The notes under the pieces are model-generated. The model made no database searches and was not told the DNA's origin. It saw only the letters and a list, made by a program, of their open reading frames with translations. A program made the translations under genes and the position numbers. This document shows, one piece after another, positions 7,114 through 13,633 of a stretch of DNA of 64,000 nt. Each line of letters starts with the position of its first letter. Within the stretch, counting starts at the first letter, position 1. Location: contig NZ_BAABAU010000004.1 of NCBI RefSeq assembly GCF_039537585.1, positions 124,001 to 188,000 of the forward strand. The letters run 5' to 3'. The DNA is from Frondihabitans peucedani. GTDB taxonomy: Bacteria > Actinomycetota > Actinomycetes > Actinomycetales > Microbacteriaceae.

Positions 7114-8786
7114 TGCGGTGCTCCCTGATTGCTCTGCGATGGTGTCTGCTGCTGCGACTGCTGCTGGTGCTCCTGCTGCTGCTGCGACTGCTGGTCGCGC
7201 TTCGGGTCGTCCTGCGGCGAGTGGTCGGGCACGTGGTCGGCGGCGATGATCGGGATCGACGAGGTCGGCGTCGCCTGCTCGGTGACGAGCGTCGACACGT
7301 TGTGGCCGGAGGTCCAGGTGCCGGCCTCCACGCCGACGACCCAGGTGTCTTTCGAGCCGCCGCCCTGGCTGGAGTTCACGACGAGCTGCCCCTCCGGCAG
7401 GGCGACCCGCGTCAGGCCTCCGGGGAGGACCCAGATGTCGTCGCCGTCGTTGACCGCGAACGGGCGGAGGTCGGCGTGACGCGGTCGGAGGCCGTCGTCG
7501 ACGAGCGTCGGGATGGTGGAGAGCTGGATCACCGGCTGCGCGATCCAGCCGCGCGGGTCGCGGATCAGCCGCTTCCGGAGGTCGTCGAGCTCCTTGGCGC
7601 TGGCGGCCGGGCCCACGACGAGCCCCTTGCCGCCGGAGCCGTCGACCGGCTTCACCACGAGCTCGTCGAGGCGGTCGAGCACCTCCTCGAGCGCGCCGGG
7701 GTCCTCCAGCCGCCAGGTGTCGACGTTCGGCAGGACGGCGTCCTCGCCGAGGTAGTAGCGGATGAGGTCCGGCAGGTACGTGTAGACGAGCTTGTCGTCG
7801 GCGACGCCGTTGCCCACGGCGTTGGCGATCGTGACGGTGCCGAGGCGGGCCGCCATGAGCAGGCCGGGCGAGCCGAGCACCGAGTCGGCTCGGAACTGCA
7901 GCGGGTCGAGGAACTCGTCGTCGACACGCCGGTAGATGACGTCGACGCGCTGCGGGCCCGCGGTCGTCCGCATCCACACGCGCCCGCCCGAGCAGTAGAG
8001 GTCGCGGCCCTCGACGAGCTCGACGCCCATGAGCCGGGCGAGGAGCGTGTGCTCGTAGTAGGCCGAGTTGAAGACGCCGGGCGTCAGGACGACGACGGTC
8101 GGATCCTCGACGCCGACCGGCGCGCTCTTCCGCAGGGCGTGCAGCAGGCGGTTCGGGTAGTCGCCGACCGGGCGCACCCGCATCGAGACGAACAGCTCGG
8201 GCAGCGTCTGCGCCATCACCCGGCGGTTCGAGATCACGTAGCTGACGCCGCTCGGCACCCGCACGTTGTCCTCGAGCACCCGCCAGGCGCCCTTCTCATC
8301 ACGGATCAGGTCGATCCCCGAGACCTGGATCCGGACCCCGTTCGCAGGATCGATGCCCGCCGCCTGCCGGTGGAAGTGATTCGACGACGTGATGAGCGAC
8401 GCCGGGATGACACCGTCGGCCACGGCCCGCTGCGGCCCGTAGATGTCGGCCAGGAACGCCTCGAGAGCGCGGACCCGCTGCTTGACGCCGCGCTCGACAT
8501 CCTGCCACTCGCTCTGCTCGATCACGCGCGGCACCGCGTCGAGCGGGAACGGCCGCTCCTCGCCCGCGAAGTCGAAGGTGACGCCCTGCGCCAGGTACGA
8601 GTCGGCGAGGGCGGCCGTCCGGCCGCGGAGCTCGTCGTGCGTCATGCTGTCGAGCGCCGCGTGGATCTCCCGGTACATGTCGCGCGGCGACCCGGGGCCC
8701 CGGAACATCTCGTCCCAGGCACCCGTGCCGCTCGGGGGCGGGGTCCGGCTGGCGACGCCGGCGTACCCGTCGAAGAGGTCTCCCAT
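7107..8786 (-). CDS. circularly permuted ATP-grasp family protein (COG2308-like)
   Basis: A 559-residue protein of the circularly permuted ATP-grasp family that accompanies alpha-E and transglutaminase genes. Recognisable parts are VLEDNVRVPSGVSYVISNR, the LTPGVFNSAYYEH segment, ELVVKPVDGSGGKGLVVGP (the ATP-binding loop), and VVNSSQGGGSKDTWVV near the end. It probably forms amide bonds using ATP; its substrate is unknown. The last roughly 40 residues are an unusual Gln-rich tail encoded by CTG/CTC-like repeats at about 7130-7200. TAGGTT ends six bases before ATG 8786, so the operon mRNA is probably leaderless. Confidence 0.88.
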   Translation of the reverse strand: MGDLFDGYAGVASRTPPPSGTGAWDEMFRGPGSPRDMYREIHAALDSMTHDELRGRTAALADSYLAQGVTFDFAGEERPFPLDAVPRVIEQSEWQDVERGVKQRVRALEAFLADIYGPQRAVADGVIPASLITSSNHFHRQAAGIDPANGVRIQVSGIDLIRDEKGAWRVLEDNVRVPSGVSYVISNRRVMAQTLPELFVSMRVRPVGDYPNRLLHALRKSAPVGVEDPTVVVLTPGVFNSAYYEHTLLARLMGVELVEGRDLYCSGGRVWMRTTAGPQRVDVIYRRVDDEFLDPLQFRADSVLGSPGLLMAARLGTVTIANAVGNGVADDKLVYTYLPDLIRYYLGEDAVLPNVDTWRLEDPGALEEVLDRLDELVVKPVDGSGGKGLVVGPAASAKELDDLRKRLIRDPRGWIAQPVIQLSTIPTLVDDGLRPRHADLRPFAVNDGDDIWVLPGGLTRVALPEGQLVVNSSQGGGSKDTWVVGVEAGTWTSGHNVSTLVTEQATPTSSIPIIAADHVPDHSPQDDPKRDQQSQQQQEHQQQSQQQTPSQSNQGAPQC

Positions 8787-8792
8787 GTCTTG

Positions 8793-8798
8793 AACCTA
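8793..8798 (-). promoter_or_regulatory. -10 element of the ATP-grasp / alpha-E / transglutaminase operon
   Basis: On the minus strand TAGGTT is followed by CAAGAC and then ATG. A sigma-70-type -10 box this close to the start places transcription initiation at or next to the A of ATG. No clear -35 box was found. Confidence 0.5.
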
Positions 8799-8860
8799 GG
8801 CCCGGGGTGTTGCGGGGGTGTTTCCGGGTCGAGGCGGGGATGTGACAGGGCTTCTTGTAC

Positions 8861-8890
8861 CCCGTTCCCAGCCAACCTGGGAGAAACGGG
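8861..8890. promoter_or_regulatory. imperfect stem-loop in a divergent intergenic region
   Basis: CCCGTT and CCCAG (8861-8871) can pair with CTGGG (8877-8881) and AACGGG (8885-8890), leaving a three-base bulge. It lies between the divergent ATP-grasp operon and the GlsB-like gene. It may be an operator or a structure in a long leader; no function can be assigned. Confidence 0.3.
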
Positions 8891-8968
8891 TCGGCGCCCG
8901 TCTAGCGTTCCTCGGGTATTCGAAGCACACCCGTGACTTTGCAGACCACCTCAACGATTGGACTCGTC

Positions 8969-9238
8969 ATGAGCTTCCTCGGTTTCATCCTCCTCGGCCT
9001 CATCTGCGGCGCTATCGCCAAAGCCATCCTCCCGGGCCGCCAGGGCGGCGGCTGGATCGCCACCCTCATCCTGGGCGTCATCGGAGCGCTGCTCGGCGGC
9101 TGGCTGGGCGGGCTCATCTTCCACGTCGGCTACAACGGCTTCTTCTCGATCCAGAGCTGGATCATCGCGATCGTCGGCTCGATCATCGTCCTGCTCATCT
9201 GGGGTGCCATCACGCGCCGCAGCGGCAGCCGCGCCTGA
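8969..9238 (+). CDS. GlsB/YeaQ/YmgE-family small membrane protein
   Basis: An 89-residue protein with three hydrophobic segments. It starts MSFLGFILLGLICGAIAKAI, followed by PGRQGGGWIATLILGVIGALLGG, the glycine-rich pattern of the transglycosylase-associated / GlsB-YeaQ family often linked to envelope or general stress. ATG 8969 matches the family's usual N-terminus but has no clear ribosome-binding site; an in-frame GTG at 8933 would add 12 residues and sits behind TATTCG, so the start is uncertain. A strong hairpin follows at 9258-9295. Confidence 0.8.
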   Translation: MSFLGFILLGLICGAIAKAILPGRQGGGWIATLILGVIGALLGGWLGGLIFHVGYNGFFSIQSWIIAIVGSIIVLLIWGAITRRSGSRA

Positions 9239-9257
9239 GCCTCGGCTCACTCGCGCT

Positions 9258-9295
9258 CGAAGGGGCGTCGTCACTCACGTGGCGGCGCCCCTTCG
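9258..9295 (+). terminator. terminator hairpin after the GlsB-like gene
   Basis: CGAAGGGGCG (9258-9267) pairs perfectly with CGCCCCTTCG (9286-9295) across an 18-nt loop, 20 bases after the stop codon. It is followed by GCGTTGT rather than a proper T-tract. Confidence 0.6.
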
Positions 9296-9338
9296 GCGTT
9301 GTCGGGGCGTGCGGCGCCGTGCGGCGGCTCCGGCGGCT

Positions 9339-9395
9339 CGCGACGGCATCCGCGCCACGCGACGGCAACCGCGCCGCGCGACGGCATCGGCACAG
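9339..9395. repeat. three tandem 19-bp repeats in a non-coding gap
   Basis: Three consecutive 19-base units (9339-9357, 9358-9376, 9377-9395) share CGCGACGGCA followed by a more variable half. They lie in the 307-base gap between the GlsB-like gene and the secreted-protein gene. The rest of this gap is GC-rich with no convincing ORF, apart from the hairpin at 9258 and the promoter near 9497. Confidence 0.55.
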
Positions 9396-9474
9396 CGCCG
9401 CGGCGTGGTGCCGCCGCCGACGCGCGGCGCCGACCCAGCATGCCCTCACGCGACCACCCTTCACGCGTGAGCGA

Positions 9475-9541
9475 TTTTCATATGAATATCACATGCTAGC
9501 CTGCTCCCGTGGCTGCATCGAAGCAGCCCGAAAAGGAGTCT
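9475..9541 (+). promoter_or_regulatory. promoter, leader hairpin and RBS of the secreted-protein gene
   Basis: An AT-rich island (about 9474-9500) ends in the extended -10 TGCTAGCCT (TAGCCT at 9497-9502). The short leader holds a hairpin, GGCTGC (9511-9516) with GCAGCC (9523-9528), directly followed by the Shine-Dalgarno AAAAGGAG (9531-9538) and ATG 9546. The hairpin next to the RBS could modulate translation. Confidence 0.5.
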
Positions 9542-9545
9542 CCTC

Positions 9546-10088
9546 ATGTCTCATCTCTCGCGCTGCACTCTGGCTCTGGTTGTCACCGGACTCGTCGCGG
9601 GTGCAGCTTTCATCACGCCGCCACCCGCAGAGGCCTCGACTCTTTCGACGACACCGTCGGCTCACGTCATGCAGAACACGACTCTCACGCCCGACACCAT
9701 CGACCGAGCCATTGCTGAAGCGCGTTCGTCAGGAGGGGTCCTTCGCGACACGGTCCAACGAGACGGCTCACACGTCGTGACGATCGGCAGCGGCGACGGG
9801 ATCACCCTCGATCTCGTCGAAGGGAACCCGACTGCTCGACTATCGACCAGCACGGATCAGTACGGACGCTGGATCGGGTTCAATTCGTACGACCAGAGCG
9901 TCATCATCGGTGGCGGGGGGCTCGCGATCTCGACGGGCCTCTGCCTACTGGGCCCGGTCGTGTGCGTCGTGGCCGAAGCCGCGATGATCCTCGTTGCAGC
10001 GGCCGTGACACAGAACGGCGGCGTTCAGTGCGGGACGAAGAGCCTCAGGGTCTACCCCTGGGGTGGCCACAAGCCGCGATGCGCTTAA
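9546..10088 (+). CDS. secreted Cys-containing protein of unknown function; possible bacteriocin-like product
   Basis: The family is not recognised. The 180-residue product has a Sec signal peptide (hydrophobic core near residues 8-24; likely cleavage after PPAEA near residue 30). A polar Ser/Thr/Asp-rich region follows to about residue 115, then a Gly-rich, very hydrophobic segment (GGGGLAISTGLCLLGPVVCV and on to about residue 155). It ends in a short tail with QCGTKSLRVYPWGGHKPRC. The four cysteines in the C-terminal third could form two disulfides. Codon use is less GC-biased than its neighbours. The overlapping downstream membrane protein gives a toxin/immunity look, but that is inference. 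Confidence 0.65.
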   Translation: MSHLSRCTLALVVTGLVAGAAFITPPPAEASTLSTTPSAHVMQNTTLTPDTIDRAIAEARSSGGVLRDTVQRDGSHVVTIGSGDGITLDLVEGNPTARLSTSTDQYGRWIGFNSYDQSVIIGGGGLAISTGLCLLGPVVCVVAEAAMILVAAAVTQNGGVQCGTKSLRVYPWGGHKPRCA

Positions 10089-10336
10089 CGAAGGTGCGGC
10101 GCCTCAGCGTCGTGCTTCTCAGCGTCCCCTTCAGCGTCTTCGTCGCAGCAGGGCTCCTGCTCATCGGGGCCCTGGTGCGCACTGCGCTCGCCACCTCGTC
10201 GTGGAGCCTCGCCGGCAGTCTCGCTCTGGGGCTGTCGGTCGCACTGGGCGGAGGCTACATCGGATCAACCGCTCGACGCCGTGCTCGTGAACGCGCGCAA
10301 GACGCGAGCTGTGATCCTGAGCACACGAAGACGTGA
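10079..10336 (+). CDS. small two-helix membrane protein overlapping the secreted-protein gene; immunity-protein candidate
   Basis: ATG 10079 lies 10 bases before the end of the secreted-protein gene, in another frame, so the two are co-transcribed and probably translationally coupled. The 85-residue product has two hydrophobic segments (about residues 8-34 and 41-63), then a short Arg-rich cytoplasmic tail. Such a small basic membrane protein behind a secreted Cys-containing peptide is typical of bacteriocin immunity or of an export accessory. No family match is recognised. Confidence 0.55.
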   Translation: MRLTKVRRLSVVLLSVPFSVFVAAGLLLIGALVRTALATSSWSLAGSLALGLSVALGGGYIGSTARRRARERAQDASCDPEHTKT

Positions 10337-10428
10337 GCGCCAGCCCACCGCCACCGCCACACACACCCGGCGAGCGAGCCGGCGTGGACAGGACAGCTCG
10401 GGGACCGGCGCGACCAGCGGCAGCAGCC

Positions 10429-11370
10429 TCAGTCGATCAGCCCGAGCGAGACGTCCCAGAGCCGATCCGCAGACGCAGGATCGAGCGCGTACGCCTTGAC
10501 GCCGCGACCGGGCCGCTCAGGATCGAACGGCTCGGCCTCGTTCGCGTCCTCGAAGTAGCGGCCGCTGACACCCTCGACGAGCGGCGAGGCGGCGACGAGC
10601 ACCGACGTCGACGCGCCCTCCTCGGGCGTCTTGAAGGCGGGGTTGGGCTTGCCCTCGTCGTCGACCCAGCCGCGCTCGCGGATCCACTCGGGGTCGAGGT
10701 GGCGCTGCAGGTTCGTCATGATGCCGCCCGGGTGCACGGCGTTCGCGGTGATCCCGTCGTCGGCCCAGCGCTGCGAGACGCCGACCGCGAAGAGGACGTT
10801 CGCCGTCTTCGCCTGCCCGTAGCCGAGCCAGGGCTCGTACTCGCGGCGGTCGAACATGAGGTCGTCGAAGACGACGTCGGACGCGTGGTGGCCGGTCGAG
10901 CTGAGCGAGACGATGCGGGCGCCGTCGGCAGCCGCGAGAGCGTCGTGCAGAGCGAGGGCCAGGGCGAAGTGACCGAGGTGGTTGTTGGCGAACTGGAGCT
11001 CGTAGCCCTCCGGCGTGCGGGTGAGCGGGGTGGCCATGATGCCGGCGTTGTTGACCAGGATGTCGAGGGGCCCGGTCCACTCGGAGCCGAAGGCGCGCAG
11101 CGTGTCGCGCTCGGCGAGGTCGAGGTAGGCGGCCGTGACTTTCTCGGAGCCGGTGCTGGAGCGGATGTCGTCGACGGCGGTCGCGCCGGCCTCCAGATTG
11201 CGGACGGCCAGGGTCACCTCCGCGCCGGCTCCGGCGAGCGCTCGGGCGGTCTCGATGCCGATGCCGGAGGCGGCGCCGGTGACCACGGCGCGGCGGCCCG
11301 ACAGGTCGACCCCCTCGAGGACCTCGGCGGCGGTGGAGTGGGCCCCGAAGGGCGTGGTGAGACGAGTCAT
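10429..11370 (-). CDS. SDR-family oxidoreductase
   Basis: A 313-residue extended SDR-like protein. It has the cofactor loop TGAASGIG near residues 31-38, NNAGIMATPL, the long LQFANNHLGHFALAL stretch typical of retinol-dehydrogenase/WW-oxidoreductase-like SDRs, and YGQAK with the catalytic Tyr and Lys. The substrate is unknown. On the minus strand TAGCCT is followed by GAGCGC and ATG 11370, giving a leaderless start. It is convergent with the secreted/membrane pair. The 92-base gap at 10337-10428 shows no recognisable element. Confidence 0.83.
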   Translation of the reverse strand: MTRLTTPFGAHSTAAEVLEGVDLSGRRAVVTGAASGIGIETARALAGAGAEVTLAVRNLEAGATAVDDIRSSTGSEKVTAAYLDLAERDTLRAFGSEWTGPLDILVNNAGIMATPLTRTPEGYELQFANNHLGHFALALALHDALAAADGARIVSLSSTGHHASDVVFDDLMFDRREYEPWLGYGQAKTANVLFAVGVSQRWADDGITANAVHPGGIMTNLQRHLDPEWIRERGWVDDEGKPNPAFKTPEEGASTSVLVAASPLVEGVSGRYFEDANEAEPFDPERPGRGVKAYALDPASADRLWDVSLGLID

Positions 11371-11466
11371 GCGCTCAGGCTAGGCCTCTCGGATGGATCG
11401 CAGCAGGACGGCGTGACCGCGGGCCGGACGACGGAGACCGCCGCCCGACCCGGGCTCGAGTCCTGC

Positions 11467-11874
11467 TCAGAAGTGCGGCAGGTACCGGTCGGGGACGGTG
11501 TACGACGCCGCGGCCGAGCGCTCTCCGTCGACGATCTGCACGGCGGTCACCGTGTCGACGTCCTTGACGAAGTCTCCGCCGGGCAGCTTCGTACTCCAGA
11601 ACCCCTCCTCACCGGCTGTGACCGTGGTCGTCTGACCTGCGTACGACACCTCGACGGTGGCATACGGCTCGACGCCGCTGCCGATGACGTCGGGGGTCTC
11701 CCACGAACCGAGGCTGACCAGGAAGCCCGCCATGTCGGGGGCGGCGAGCGCCCGGGTGCTCGACGTGGCAGCCGGCAACGGCGTGGCCGCCTGGGCCGGA
11801 GCGGCCGAGAGGACGGTCGCACCGGACAGCGCGACGGCGATCGCGGCGCTCGCGAACAGGGTGGTGATCTTCAT
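11467..11874 (-). CDS. secreted single-domain Ig-like protein
   Basis: The 135-residue product starts with a clear Sec signal peptide (cleavage probably at AQA-AT near residue 29). The mature part is a short beta-rich domain with PDVIGSGVEPYATVEVSYAG, a strand-turn pattern like bacterial Ig-like domains that follow GxATPGATV-type motifs, then EGFWSTKLPGGDF and VQIVDGERSAAASY. A Shine-Dalgarno AAGGAGA precedes ATG 11874. It resembles the second domain of the larger secreted protein encoded next to it, so the two may be paralogues. It is probably an exported wall-associated or free protein of unknown role. Confidence 0.65.
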   Translation of the reverse strand: MKITTLFASAAIAVALSGATVLSAAPAQAATPLPAATSSTRALAAPDMAGFLVSLGSWETPDVIGSGVEPYATVEVSYAGQTTTVTAGEEGFWSTKLPGGDFVKDVDTVTAVQIVDGERSAAASYTVPDRYLPHF

Positions 11875-11904
11875 TGTTTCTCCTTGAGAGGGGGGCGGCG
11901 AGCG

Positions 11905-12591
11905 TCAGCGGGTGAGCTGGAAAGCGACCGAGCTCGTTCCGTTCGCATGCTGCTGATAGGCGATGGTCTGAACCCAGGGGCCGACACCGTCGGCCCCGAC
12001 ACGCGCGCGCCAGGATCCAGCCGAGTCAGCAACCGTGACGCCCTGACTGAGGCCCCGCGCGCGGAGGACGATGAGCGCTCCCGGCGTTGCCTTCCCCGAG
12101 ACCTCGTACACGCCGGTCGCGACCTTCTGCGTCGCGTCGACCACGATGGGCCGGAAGGCTGCGGAGTCGTCGGTGGACTCGGGGTACTGGCTGAAGAACG
12201 AGAATCCGGCCTGCGCATACGCACCCGCCGCCGTCACCACGGTCGCCGTGTTGCCGCCGAAGTTGCCGCTGGTGGCTCGGGTCAGCTGGTACGACCAGTT
12301 GCCGGCGGCGTCGGACCTCACCCGTTCGTTGCGAAGAGGAAAGCCGGGGATGGTGATGTAGACGTCAGCAGCGGGAGTCGACACGCCCGAGATCGTCGGC
12401 CGCGTGTCGGGGACGAACGACTCGGAGCTGGTGACGGAGATGAAGGGAGCTGCTGCGGCACTCGAGGCCGATGCGCTGATGGCTCCGGTTCCGGCGGTCG
12501 TAGCCGCATTGGCGGGAACAGCCGAGAGAGCGGCGCTCGCTGTGACGGCCGCTACGAGGACTGCGCCGGAAGCGATTCTGGTGAAGGACAT
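11905..12591 (-). CDS. secreted protein with two Ig-like domains
   Basis: Taking ATG 12591 (preceded by AAAAGGAA), the product is 228 residues with a Sec signal peptide cleaved near ANA-AT (residue 31). Two beta-sandwich-like repeats are visible: one around SFVPDTRPTISGVSTP...AAGNWSYQL and one around VYEVSGKATPGALIVLRARG...SAGSWRARV. This is the pattern of bacterial Ig-like repeats in surface proteins. No LPXTG anchor or membrane segment is seen at the C-terminus, so it is probably released. It sits 30 bases before the single-domain paralogue and may be co-transcribed with it. Confidence 0.65.
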   Translation of the reverse strand: MSFTRIASGAVLVAAVTASAALSAVPANAATTAGTGAISASASSAAAAPFISVTSSESFVPDTRPTISGVSTPAADVYITIPGFPLRNERVRSDAAGNWSYQLTRATSGNFGGNTATVVTAAGAYAQAGFSFFSQYPESTDDSAAFRPIVVDATQKVATGVYEVSGKATPGALIVLRARGLSQGVTVADSAGSWRARVGADGVGPWVQTIAYQQHANGTSSVAFQLTR

Positions 12592-12778
12592 ACGGTTCCT
12601 TTTCTGGCTGATCTTCTGCCGTATAGCAGGAGTGGATGTTACATACGAAATGTCGAAAACCAGTAAAGCAGGCGATCGCGGGCGAGCCTGAGTGTTCGCC
12701 CGGCTGTCCTCCCCAGCCGGGACGCGCATCCTGCGCTTCCTCAGGTCGGAGCCGCGAGGGCCGGTAGCGTTAGCGCAC

Positions 12779-13597
12779 GTGGGGATCCTCTTTGCACTGC
12801 TCGCGGCCGTCGGCCTCGCCGTCGGCACCGAGCTGCAGCACCGCGGCGTCCGCGCTCAGGGCAGTTCGTCGTCGCCGACCTCGGTGAGCGGGTTCCGAGC
12901 GCTCCTCGGTCAGCCGGTCTGGCTCCTCGGCGCCCTCCTCATCGGCATCTCGATCGTCCTGCAGCTGAGCAGCCTCCTCCTGGCGAACCTGGCCGTGGTC
13001 CAGCCTCTCGGGGCGATCGGCCTGCTCGTCTCCGCCTACCTGCAGGCCCGCCGGACGAGGCGCCGCCTCAGCCGTGAGAAGCGGATCGGGATCGCGCTCT
13101 GCATGGCGGGCATCGCCGCCTTCGTGGTCATCGCCATCGTCGTCGGACGACCCGAGGTCGTGACCGCGGCGTCGCTGGCCGGCGTGCTGATCACCCTCGT
13201 GATCCTGCTGGGGGCGGCGATCCTGCTGCTCCGGGTCCGCCGGACGGCACTGGCCACCGCCCTGGCTGCCGCGGTCATGTTCGGCTTCGTGGCGACGCTC
13301 GCCCAGATCGTGCTGACCGACCTCCTGAAGAACGGGATCGGGCCGGTCCCGATCGCGGCCGGAGCGGGGCTCGCAGCGGCAGGCATCGCAGGATCGCTGT
13401 GGGTGCAGAAGGCCCACTCGCAGGGCAGCTCGACGCTCGTGCTCGCCGGCCTGACGGTCATCGACCCGCTGACCGGGGTTGTTCTGACGAGCGTGTTCTT
13501 CGGCACGCTCGCCGGTGCGAGCGGCGGCGGCGTCTTCGGCATGCTGATCGCCGGGATCGTGGCGACGTCGGGCGTGCTGCTCGTCGCTCGCGACTAG
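12779..13597 (+). CDS. DMT-superfamily permease (EamA-like)
   Basis: A 272-residue protein with about nine hydrophobic helices. It starts VGILFALLAAVGLAVGTELQ and carries internal repeats of the drug/metabolite-transporter fold (LLANLAVVQPLGAIGLLVSA; a second half with LVLAGLTVIDPLTGVVL). The substrate is unknown. I chose GTG 12779 because TAGCGT (12765-12770) ends eight bases before it and the protein then opens directly with helix 1; an in-frame GTG at 12692 would add 29 basic residues. It is divergent from the secreted Ig-like genes. Confidence 0.75.
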   Translation: MGILFALLAAVGLAVGTELQHRGVRAQGSSSSPTSVSGFRALLGQPVWLLGALLIGISIVLQLSSLLLANLAVVQPLGAIGLLVSAYLQARRTRRRLSREKRIGIALCMAGIAAFVVIAIVVGRPEVVTAASLAGVLITLVILLGAAILLLRVRRTALATALAAAVMFGFVATLAQIVLTDLLKNGIGPVPIAAGAGLAAAGIAGSLWVQKAHSQGSSTLVLAGLTVIDPLTGVVLTSVFFGTLAGASGGGVFGMLIAGIVATSGVLLVARD

Positions 13598-13633
13598 AGC
13601 CTGCGGGGCGGAGCGGGGCGGGCGGGAGCGGAG

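Noticed and set aside
7130-7200. CTG/CAG microsatellite
   Set aside because: It lies within the ATP-grasp gene and encodes its Gln-rich tail, so it is listed as a coding peculiarity rather than a separate repeat.
10333-12666. A 777-codon open frame on the plus strand across the SDR and the secreted genes
   Set aside because: Low-complexity Arg/Gly/Val translation, antisense to three well-formed genes; typical spurious frame in high-GC DNA.
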